A stretch of 39,876 nt of DNA from Anaerolineaceae bacterium UBA5311 (lineage in GTDB: Bacteria > Chloroflexota > Anaerolineae > Anaerolineales > Anaerolineaceae), in contig DHRN01000079.1 of the NCBI GenBank assembly GCA_002411175.1, forward strand, positions 1 to 39,876. The letters run 5' to 3'. Position numbers and translations under genes: made by a program. The notes beneath the pieces are model-generated. The model was not told where the DNA came from, did no database searches, and was given only the letters and a program-made list of their open reading frames with translations. Positions 33,103 to 39,876 of this stretch are shown piece by piece (within the stretch, counting starts at the first letter, position 1; each line of letters starts with the position of its first letter).

Positions 33103-33172
33103 CAATTTTCTTATATTAATCGGCTAAGCTTGAGAAAATACAAACATCAGCATAGCTGTAGAAGGAAACAAT

Positions 33173-33778
33173 ATGGAAAAAAATGACTTTAGAGCCGTTA
33201 TCCCAATGGTGGTTGAACGGACTGCTAACACTGAACGCGCTTATGATATTTACTCCCTGCTGCTCAAGGAACGCATTGTTTTTGTTGGTTCCGCGATCAA
33301 TGACCAGGTCGCCAACGTCGTGGTTGCTCAGCTGCTTTACCTGAGCCAGGTTGACCCTGAAAAACCAATCCAGATGTACATTAACTCCCCCGGGGGATCA
33401 ATCTACGCCGGTCTTGCGATTCTCGACACGATGCAAATGATCCCTAACTCGATCAGCACCGTCGCTGTCGGCGTGACTGCCAGTTTCGGCACCGTGCTGC
33501 TAGCCGGCGGAACCAAGGGTCAGCGTTACGCCTTGCCCCACGCAACCATCCACCTCCACCAACCGCTTGGCGGGACAGAAGGACAGGCATCCGATATCGA
33601 GATCATGGCAAGGGAAATCCTGCGGCTCAAGAACGAGCTAAACAAGTTCTTTGCCGAGGTCACCGGTCAACCAATGGAAGTCATTCAAAGGGATACCGAC
33701 CGCGATTTCTACATGACTGCCGGGCAGGCTGTTCAATACGGGCTGATCGACAAAGTGCTCGAATCTCCTAAAAAGTAA
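33173..33778 (+). CDS. clpP: ATP-dependent Clp protease proteolytic subunit
   Basis: A 201-residue serine protease subunit. Ser104 sits in VTASFGT (ASFG instead of the usual ASMG), His129 in HLHQPLGG, and the catalytic Asp lies in RDTDRDFYM (174-180). YINSPGGSIYAG at 69-80 is the oxyanion strand. AAGGAA precedes the ATG. It degrades proteins delivered by ClpX or ClpC; no Clp ATPase gene is in the window. Confidence 0.95.
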   Translation: MEKNDFRAVIPMVVERTANTERAYDIYSLLLKERIVFVGSAINDQVANVVVAQLLYLSQVDPEKPIQMYINSPGGSIYAGLAILDTMQMIPNSISTVAVGVTASFGTVLLAGGTKGQRYALPHATIHLHQPLGGTEGQASDIEIMAREILRLKNELNKFFAEVTGQPMEVIQRDTDRDFYMTAGQAVQYGLIDKVLESPKK

Positions 33779-34579
33779 ATGATCACTGACAAACTACCAA
33801 TGCTAAAGGGTCTCATCCTGGATATGGATGGGGTCCTTTGGCATGATACTGAACCGATCGGTGATTTACCCCGAATAATTGATCAAATCCGCTCCCTGGA
33901 ATTGCAATTTGTCTTTGCTACCAACAACTCCACCTACACAATTGCTGAATACCAGCAAAAGTTCGCCGGTATGGGCGTCTCGGTTGAACCTTGGAGAATC
34001 GTCACCTCTGCCGAATCAACTTTCGACTACCTGCAGGAGACCTCACCGGAGGCTCGCACACTGTACATCTTCGGGGCACCTTCGCTTAAAACGAGTGCCC
34101 GCATGCGCGGATATGATGTACTTGCGGATGATAATGAGAATGCTCAACCCGACTTTGTAATTGTCGGTTTGGATATCAACATGACCTATCAAAAGGTCAG
34201 TACAGCTTCCCGATACATTCGACAGGGCGCCAGGTTCATCGCCACAAATACTGATGCGACATTTCCCACACCTCACGGACTTACTCCAGGGTCCGGAACG
34301 ATGGTCAGTGCCGTACAGACAGCCTCGGGAACCAAACCGATCTCCATAGGAAAACCAGAGCCGTATCTCTATCGCTCAGCGATGAAGGTGATGAAGCTTG
34401 AGCCACACGAAATTTTGTGCATTGGTGACCGGCTGAATACAGACATTTTGGGCGCCCAAAAAGGCGGCTTCCGTTCTGCTTTGGTTCTTACAGGCGTAAG
34501 CACTCTTGAAGATCTTGAACACTGGCAGCCTAAACCTGAGCTGGTCGCTAAAGACCTGGAATCTCTGATTTATGACTAA
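33779..34579 (+). CDS. HAD-IIA family hydrolase (NagD-like phosphatase)
   Basis: A 266-residue HAD phosphatase. Motif I is DMDGVLW; FATNNST (motif II), a Lys in SIGKPEP and GDRLNTDILGA (motif IV) complete the active site; the IIA-type cap carries the GLDINMTY segment. The family includes NagD, phosphoglycolate and 4-nitrophenyl phosphatases, and the substrate is not decidable here. The ATG follows the clpP stop directly; Met9 (MLKGLILDMDG) is a possible alternative. The gene overlaps rlmN by 8 bases. Confidence 0.9.
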   Translation: MITDKLPMLKGLILDMDGVLWHDTEPIGDLPRIIDQIRSLELQFVFATNNSTYTIAEYQQKFAGMGVSVEPWRIVTSAESTFDYLQETSPEARTLYIFGAPSLKTSARMRGYDVLADDNENAQPDFVIVGLDINMTYQKVSTASRYIRQGARFIATNTDATFPTPHGLTPGSGTMVSAVQTASGTKPISIGKPEPYLYRSAMKVMKLEPHEILCIGDRLNTDILGAQKGGFRSALVLTGVSTLEDLEHWQPKPELVAKDLESLIYD

Positions 34580-35615
34580 GCGATCAATCCTTGATCTCTC
34601 CCCCGCAGAGCTATCACAAAATCTGCAGGAATTGGGTCAGCCAAAATTCCGCCTTCAACAGGTCATTGAGGGTCTCTATAAGCATCACTATGAATCATTT
34701 GACCGTTTTCCAAACCTTCCAAAGAAACTGACAGAAACACTTAACGATAGTTTCACTCTGGATTCGGTTAGCCTGGTCACAAGCATTCGCTCCAGGGACA
34801 GGAAAACCGAAAAGTACCTTTTCACACTGCACGACCAGCACAAAATTGAGACTGTCCTGATGAAATACGACAAGCGCAATACCGTCTGTATTTCCAGCCA
34901 GGTCGGTTGCCCGTTGGGCTGTGTGTTCTGTTCAACCGGACAGATGGGTTTCTCCCGAAACCTGAGCAGCGGAGAAATCCTCGGTCAGGTGCTTTACATC
35001 ATGCGCCTGCTCGAAAATTCCAGTGAAAAATTGACCAATGTCGTTTACATGGGCATGGGTGAACCTCTCCTGAATTACGCTTCGGTAATGGAATCTATAG
35101 ATCGCCTTACAGACCCTGCACTCTTTAATTTTGGGGCTCGCAGGATTACCATCAGCACTGTGGGAATTGTTCCGAAAATTCGAGAATTCACCAGTCTTAA
35201 CAGCCAGGTAAACCTGGCGGTCAGCCTGCATGCACCTACAGATGAACTGCGTTCCCAACTTGTCCCAAACAACCGTCTCCACCCGCTCAAGCCGCTGATT
35301 GCAGCTTGCAGAGAATACGTTGACACTACCCGAAGACGGACCACCTTCGAATATGCCCTCATCCAGGATATTAACGACAATGACCTTCAAGCCAGGCAGT
35401 TTGTAAACCTGTTGAAAGGTATCCTCTGTCATGTCAACCTGATCGCCTTGAATCCAAGCAAGGAATATCCGCTCCCAGGCTCCACCCGGGATCGCGTGGA
35501 TGCGTTCCTTGCTGTTTTGCAACAGGCAGGCATTCCGGCATCCATCCGCATGCGCAGAGGAATAGATATCGATGCCGGCTGTGGACAGCTCGCCCAATCT
35601 CAACACTCGGAATGA
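34572..35615 (+). CDS. rlmN: 23S rRNA (adenine2503-C2)/tRNA A37 methyltransferase
   Basis: A 347-residue radical SAM enzyme. The cluster motif is Cys113-x3-Cys117-x2-Cys120 (CPLGCVFC), and the C-terminal methyl-carrying cysteine is probably Cys337 in DAGCGQL. VYMGMGEPLLNY and NLAVSLHAP are RlmN signatures. It overlaps the HAD gene by 8 bases, and its TGA stop supplies the TG of the ftsY extended -10. Confidence 0.95.
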   Translation: MTKRSILDLSPAELSQNLQELGQPKFRLQQVIEGLYKHHYESFDRFPNLPKKLTETLNDSFTLDSVSLVTSIRSRDRKTEKYLFTLHDQHKIETVLMKYDKRNTVCISSQVGCPLGCVFCSTGQMGFSRNLSSGEILGQVLYIMRLLENSSEKLTNVVYMGMGEPLLNYASVMESIDRLTDPALFNFGARRITISTVGIVPKIREFTSLNSQVNLAVSLHAPTDELRSQLVPNNRLHPLKPLIAACREYVDTTRRRTTFEYALIQDINDNDLQARQFVNLLKGILCHVNLIALNPSKEYPLPGSTRDRVDAFLAVLQQAGIPASIRMRRGIDIDAGCGQLAQSQHSE

Positions 35616-35621
35616 TATAAT
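35613..35621 (+). promoter_or_regulatory. Extended -10 promoter of ftsY
   Basis: TGATATAAT (TG-N-TATAAT) ends eight bases before the ftsY ATG. No -35 match is seen, as expected for extended -10 promoters. No ribosome binding site lies between, so the message is probably leaderless. Confidence 0.7.
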
Positions 35622-35629
35622 CTCACGCT

Positions 35630-36550
35630 ATGAACGATATCTTTTCTAAATGGCGTAAAAGCCTCCAAAAAACCCGTGATGTCACTTTTGGTAAGATTGC
35701 CACTTTTTTCGGTGCGACTGAAATTGACGATGACACTTTTGATGACCTTGAAGAGTTGCTTATCCAGGCGGATGTCGGCGTGGAAACAACCCTGCGCCTG
35801 GTGGATACAGCCATTGAACAAGTCGATGAGATGGGTTATACCCGCATGGATCAGCTTGAACACCTGTTAATGAAAGAGCTTTCTCAGCTGCTATTCGAAG
35901 CAGAAGAGCCGGATTTCAGTCATAAACCTACGGTTATCATGGTCGCTGGTGTAAACGGATCCGGTAAAACCACATCGATTGGCAAACTTGCCGCCCGCTA
36001 TAAAGGCATGGGCAAATCCGTCCTGCTTGTCGGAGCGGATACCTACCGCGCCGCTGCGGCTGACCAGCTCGAAATTTGGGCAGATCGGGTTGGCGTGCCG
36101 ATTATCACCGGTCAACAGGATAGCGACCCGGGAGCGGTTACGTACGATGGAATCAAGTCCGCGATTGCACGGAATATCGATGTCGTTCTGATCGACACCG
36201 CCGGTCGCCTGCACACCCGTTATAACCTGATGGAAGAGATTAAGAAAGTCTACCGCGTCGCGGATAAAGCCCTGCCTGGCGCGCCGCATTATTCCTGGAT
36301 CGTGATCGATACCACAACCGGACAAAACGCTCTCAGGCAAGCGGAAGCTTTTGGCAAAGCAGTCAATCTGAATGGCGCCATCCTTGCCAAGCTGGATACT
36401 TCGGCTAAAGGGGGAATGGTTTTTGCAATCAAGGATCAACTTGGTCTGCCTGTTATCTACGCAGGCTTGGGAGAAAAAATCGAAGATCTCGAACTGTTTG
36501 ATAAAGAATCGTTTATCCAGGGGATTTTCACAAAAAACGAGGCAGTTTAG
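35630..36550 (+). CDS. ftsY: Signal recognition particle receptor FtsY
   Basis: A 306-residue SRP GTPase that docks SRP-bound ribosomes at the membrane. The N-domain (1-90) is followed by the G-domain: G1 GVNGSGKTT at 107-115, the GADTYRAAAADQL insert motif, and DTAGRLH with TKxD replaced by AKLD in GAILAKLDTSAKGG. It lacks the long acidic N-terminal extension of proteobacterial FtsY. It has its own extended -10 promoter and is followed at once by prfB. Confidence 0.95.
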   Translation: MNDIFSKWRKSLQKTRDVTFGKIATFFGATEIDDDTFDDLEELLIQADVGVETTLRLVDTAIEQVDEMGYTRMDQLEHLLMKELSQLLFEAEEPDFSHKPTVIMVAGVNGSGKTTSIGKLAARYKGMGKSVLLVGADTYRAAAADQLEIWADRVGVPIITGQQDSDPGAVTYDGIKSAIARNIDVVLIDTAGRLHTRYNLMEEIKKVYRVADKALPGAPHYSWIVIDTTTGQNALRQAEAFGKAVNLNGAILAKLDTSAKGGMVFAIKDQLGLPVIYAGLGEKIEDLELFDKESFIQGIFTKNEAV

Positions 36551-36551
36551 C

Positions 36552-37638
36552 ATGTCCGAATTACATGAACGCATTTCAAATCTGGAAACGAAAATTCACT
36601 CCCTTCGGGAGCATCTTTGACTTAGCTCAAAAATCAACCGAACTCGAAAAATTACGCAAACAAAGCGAGCAGCCTGGCTTTTGGGACGATCCTGACAGCG
36701 CCCAAAAGGTGATGAAACAAACCTCCAATCTCGAGAATCAGATCAAAGAATGGCAGTCCATTATCACAGAGATAGAAGGTCTTGGACCTCTACTTGAGCT
36801 GGACGATGGCAGTCTTACCCAGGAAATCAGCGATCAGGTCGATTCACTTGAAGAATTGCTCGAAAAGAAAGAGGTTCGCCTCCTGCTTTCCGGTCAATAT
36901 GACCGCGGCGATGCCATTCTTGCGATCCATGCCGGCGCCGGAGGTACCGATTCGCAGGATTGGGCAGCCATGCTCGAGCGCATGTACTTGCGCTGGGCTG
37001 AAGACAGTGGCTATAAAACGGAGATATTCGACCGCACAGTTGGTGAAGAAGCCGGAATCAAATCTGTCACCATATCCGTTCAGGGAGATTTGGCTTACGG
37101 TTACCTTAAGTGCGAGAAAGGGGTTCACCGGCTGGTCAGGTTGTCCCCATTTGACGCCGCGCATCGGAGGCATACCTCCTTTGCGTTGGTTGAGGTGCTT
37201 CCGGAAATAGAAGGGAATGACGAAATTGTCATCAGACCTGAAGATATCGAGATTGAAGTTTATAAATCTTCTGGTGCTGGCGGGCAGAATGTGCAAAAGA
37301 ATATGACTGCCGTCCGCATCATCCACCTGGCTACTGGTTTGGTGGTAACCTGCCAGAATGAACGCTCTCAAACCCAAAACAAAGAATCAGCATTAAAAGT
37401 CCTGCGCTCACGACTGTTTGCGATGCAGCAGCAAGCCCAGGCAGAACAAATATCAGATTTAAAAGGCGAATTCAAGAAAGTCGAATGGGGCAGCCAAATA
37501 CGCTCGTATGTGCTGCACCCTTACCAGATGGTCAAAGACCACCGCACAGAGTATGAAACCGGCAACACGCAGTCGGTGCTGGATGGAAATCTGGATGGCT
37601 TTATCCAAGCCTGTTTGCGTATGAAACAATTCTCTTGA
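36552..37638 (+). CDS. prfB: Peptide chain release factor 2, programmed +1 frameshift
   Basis: RF2 recognises UAA/UGA. Translation starts at ATG 36552 and reads 22 codons to CTT (36615-36617), followed by an in-frame TGA. Skipping T36618 continues in the +1 frame from GAC at 36619 to 37638, for 361 residues. SPF in RLVRLSPFDAAH is the stop-codon-reading motif, and GGQ is at residues 243-245 (GAGGQNVQ). GAGG near 36540 serves as ribosome binding site. The frameshift autoregulates RF2 level. Confidence 0.95.
36606..36621 (+). promoter_or_regulatory. prfB programmed frameshift site
   Basis: CGGGAG acts as the internal Shine-Dalgarno-like stimulator three bases before CTT-TGA-C, the canonical RF2 slippery context. 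Confidence 0.93.
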
Positions 37639-37797
37639 TTTGCGGAGGGATGTCCTGAACCATCCTGTCTTGGTTAATGAATGCCCCGCAACCCTTACCA
37701 AGCTTCTAAACAGAAAAGCAGCTTGACGCGCTCTTGCTGTTCTCTCAAACAGCCGGGTCGGGAATCCCGCCTTGCTCCATATCTCCCAATGCCGTGA
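37639..37797. other. Convergent intergenic region prfB/pfkA
   Basis: No gene and no convincing terminator; the only pairing seen is weak and lacks a T-run. Confidence 0.45.
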
Positions 37798-38769
37798 TTA
37801 ATCCAAAAGTCTTTGCAAATTAATCAGGTTTTCGTCGAGCTGCTTTACCTTTCCAACGACTTCTTCGTAAGGAGTTGTTGTAACTTCATTCTTGATCATT
37901 CCGGTTAACACGCCAAATTCTTTTCTCGCGATTGCCTGTACAGCGCCGCAACCCAACCTTGAAGCCAAAATGCGGTCCGATGCGCCTGGTTCACCGCCGC
38001 GCTGGACATGACCTAATATCGTGGAGCGAACGCTAAAACCCAGCCGCTCCCTGTGTTCTGTAAAATATTCGGTCAATTTGGCAGCGTTGTAGTAGGCTCC
38101 CTCTGCTGCCACAACGATGGCGTGGTTCTTGCCATGCTCATAAGCGAGGCGTAATTCCTCGGCAATTTCCTCCGGATCGGTCTTTATTTCTGGCAGTGTA
38201 ATTGCCTCTGCCCCACCAGCCACCCCGGCTGCCAGGGCAAGATACCCGCAATTTCGCCCCATCACTTCGAGAATAAACGCGCGCTGATGTGATGATGCTG
38301 TCACTTTCAGTCGGTCAATCGCCTCCAAAGCGACGTTCAGGGCGGTATCGACACCAATTGTGATATCAGAACCCACCAGATCGTTATCAATGGTTGAAGC
38401 CACTCCAACCACTGGGAAACCCATTTTATAGAGCTCGCATGCTCCCGCCTGTGACCCATTGCCGCCAATCACTACCAAAGCATCAATATCGAGTTGGTTC
38501 AGGTTTCTGATAGCCTGGGTTCTGCCATCTTCGGTAAGAAATTCTTCACTGCGCGCACTGCCAAGAATGGTACCCCCCTGCTGCATGATGCCGCCAACAT
38601 CACGGGTGCCCATCGTTTCAATCCGTCCATTAATCAAACCCTGGTAACCGTTGCGGATACCAAAAACCCGCCAGCCTTGTGCGATCCCACAGCGGACCAC
38701 TGCTCTGATGGCTGCATTCATTCCAGGAGCATCACCTCCACTTGTCAATACCGCAATATTATTGATCAT
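37798..38769 (-). CDS. pfkA: ATP-dependent 6-phosphofructokinase
   Basis: A 323-residue PfkA that phosphorylates fructose 6-phosphate. The catalytic TIDND is at 126-130, and the nucleotide loop reads GGNGS at 102-106: Gly105 favours ATP over PPi, but the usual metal-binding Asp of GGDGS is Asn104. EVMGRNCGYLA and the effector/substrate arginines in HVQRGGEPGASDR are present. AGGAGGAAGT precedes the ATG. Convergent with prfB, divergent from the regulator gene. Confidence 0.94.
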   Translation of the reverse strand: MINNIAVLTSGGDAPGMNAAIRAVVRCGIAQGWRVFGIRNGYQGLINGRIETMGTRDVGGIMQQGGTILGSARSEEFLTEDGRTQAIRNLNQLDIDALVVIGGNGSQAGACELYKMGFPVVGVASTIDNDLVGSDITIGVDTALNVALEAIDRLKVTASSHQRAFILEVMGRNCGYLALAAGVAGGAEAITLPEIKTDPEEIAEELRLAYEHGKNHAIVVAAEGAYYNAAKLTEYFTEHRERLGFSVRSTILGHVQRGGEPGASDRILASRLGCGAVQAIARKEFGVLTGMIKNEVTTTPYEEVVGKVKQLDENLINLQRLLD

Positions 38770-38803
38770 ACTTCCTCCTCTTATGAATACTTACTCAGGC
38801 AAT

Positions 38804-38809
38804 TATAAT
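38804..38809 (+). promoter_or_regulatory. -10 box of the NarL-like regulator gene
   Basis: TATAAT lies 27 bases before the ATG at 38837. The -35 is not recognisable at 17 bases. GAGGTG precedes the ATG. Confidence 0.5.
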
Positions 38810-38836
38810 GGATGAATAACACGAATGAGGTGCTGA

Positions 38837-39625
38837 ATGAAACGAGATATCCTGGTGGCATTGTATAGTGAAGATACTTTCGCGCTTAGCTGGATGGCGA
38901 TGCTTATGGTCAGAGACTGGCGGACGCGAGTGGCAATCGAAGCGGCTTCTGCGAGTGAGCTCGCTGCGGAATTGAGCCATAAACACCTTACTATTAATGT
39001 TCTCGTTGTAGACCTTGACCTGATTTCGAACCTCCGCCAGGTAACAGCGGAAATTCAGCGTTACGCAGAAATCCAGAATAAAGACCTAAAAGTTATCGCG
39101 GTTGGCTCTCAGATGGAGCCTCGCTTCTTCAAAGAGTTACCGCACAGTCTGATCAGGGGATACCTGTTGAAGCAAGAAATATCGACATCTCTCGCCTGGG
39201 CAATCACCTTTGCGACCGAAGGCAAACAAGTCTTTACTCCATCCGCGCTCGAAGGCTCCTGGAGAGCGAACTTCCCATTGGAGAAAACAAGGCTGATCCT
39301 GAACTCCCGCAGCTATCCGGGTCTGACCGAGCGACAAAGTGAAATCGCTCGCCTGGCAATCATCTTTTCGATAAACAGGCGCGACCTTGCAGACGAGTTG
39401 AAAATTTCTGACCAATGGAGTTATGGTGTGGTCAGCGAGCTTTATGAACAACTCGGTTTGGGTGATATTCTGGACAAAACCCAGGAATTCAACAGCGTTT
39501 TAGAAAATGATAAGGTCATCAAAGCGCATATTGAGGAGATAGTAGAAGATTTGGGAACCAGCAGAAAAGCCCGCGACCTCGAAACCCTGGCTTTCCACCT
39601 TCTGACCATGCCGGTAATTGAGTGA
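38837..39625 (+). CDS. NarL/LuxR-like response regulator with degenerate domains
   Basis: A 262-residue protein. Residues 1-125 follow a receiver fold: acidic pair Glu12-Asp13, candidate phospho-acceptor Asp59 (with Asp61) in VLVVDLDL, Lys112 in GYLLKQE. Residues about 163-210 resemble a LuxR/GerE helix-turn-helix (LTERQSEIARLA, then LADELKIS and ELYEQLGL), but the usual recognition-helix TVKxH pattern is replaced by WSYGVV. A helical C-terminal extension of about 45 residues is unusual for the family. No sensor kinase is adjacent. It is divergent from pfkA. It may act without classical phosphorylation. Confidence 0.72.
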   Translation: MKRDILVALYSEDTFALSWMAMLMVRDWRTRVAIEAASASELAAELSHKHLTINVLVVDLDLISNLRQVTAEIQRYAEIQNKDLKVIAVGSQMEPRFFKELPHSLIRGYLLKQEISTSLAWAITFATEGKQVFTPSALEGSWRANFPLEKTRLILNSRSYPGLTERQSEIARLAIIFSINRRDLADELKISDQWSYGVVSELYEQLGLGDILDKTQEFNSVLENDKVIKAHIEEIVEDLGTSRKARDLETLAFHLLTMPVIE

Positions 39626-39790
39626 GAATGTTTTTGTCTGAGTCCTTTTTCATGGGCTTTATCTTACAAGCCGATCTTGTGCGGTTGTCGGATTGAAATT
39701 TGCTTGTCAATACCTCCACAATTTTCAATATTGATAATGTGGTATTTACGATCATAAAGTCCAAAAATGTTTGTTTTATCGGCGCACAAG

Positions 39791-39876
39791 CGTAGGGGAC
39801 GGTTGCCATACCATCCCGAATATGGTGTAGGGGACAGTTGTCACCCCGTCCCGCGAGTAGCCGTAGGGCGTGATTG
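39791..39876 (+). repeat. Interspersed hairpin-repeat modules at the window end
   Basis: Two GTAGGGGAC modules (39792 and 39827) with CATCCC and CCGTCCCGCG as partial partners. They belong to the same family as 8236 and 31202 but are less symmetric. The repeat may continue past the window end. The stretch 39626-39790 before it holds no gene I can support. Confidence 0.65.

Noticed and set aside
37639..37797. Terminator between prfB and pfkA
   Set aside because: The pairings seen are short and lack a T-run on either strand.
39519..39809. Minus-strand frame of 96 codons at the window end
   Set aside because: It overlaps the regulator gene's 3' end and the hairpin repeat, with no start signal.

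Overview
The window looks like a chromosomal piece of a strictly anaerobic, amino-acid-fermenting bacterium, most likely Chloroflexota (class Anaerolineae). The clues are a giant secreted repeat protein ending in a short YLPL-type tail, a LexA operator of the GAAC-N4-GTTC type, a lysine-to-butyrate gene set, many short hairpin repeats between genes, and moderate GC content with frequent TTG/GTG starts. The taxonomic call is inference; there is no rRNA gene in the window.

Layout. 1-5730: the 3' part of a very long surface protein made of Ig/cadherin-like domains with five tandem 128-residue repeats, closed by a strong terminator. 5731-10000: an accessory stretch of interspersed and tandem repeats, an orphan tyrosine recombinase, a Nudix hydrolase and two unknown genes, part of it visibly AT-rich. 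10009-20290 (+): a lysine riboswitch with an overlapping intrinsic terminator, then kal-kce-kdd, an internal terminator, then kamA-kamB-kamC-kamD-kamE-atoD-atoA. 20416-26280 (-): thl-crt-hbd-bcd-etfB-etfA, converging on atoA. Together these clusters encode the fermentation of lysine to acetate, butyrate and ammonia. KamA and KamDE move the amino groups, KamB/KamC are the predicted reactivase, and Kdd oxidises. Kce splits with acetyl-CoA, Kal deaminates to crotonyl-CoA, and Bcd/EtfAB reduces. AtoDA swaps CoA onto acetoacetate and thiolase yields acetyl-CoA. The riboswitch P1 helix shares bases with the terminator stem, so the architecture predicts that lysine turns the operon ON.

26623-27552 is a lipoprotein. 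27638-30915 is a three-gene operon behind a near-perfect sigma-70 promoter that carries a LexA box in its spacer. It encodes a RecA-fold protein without a Walker A, a small acidic helical protein, and a family-B DNA polymerase whose exonuclease and polymerase motifs are degenerate. This resembles the archaeal PolB2/Dpo2 damage-tolerance setting and is the most interesting candidate system next to the riboswitch.

31388-39625 is housekeeping: tRNA-Leu(UAG), trigger factor, ClpP, a HAD-IIA phosphatase, RlmN, FtsY (apparently leaderless), PrfB with a programmed +1 frameshift, PfkA on the minus strand, and a divergent NarL-like regulator. The window ends in more short repeats.
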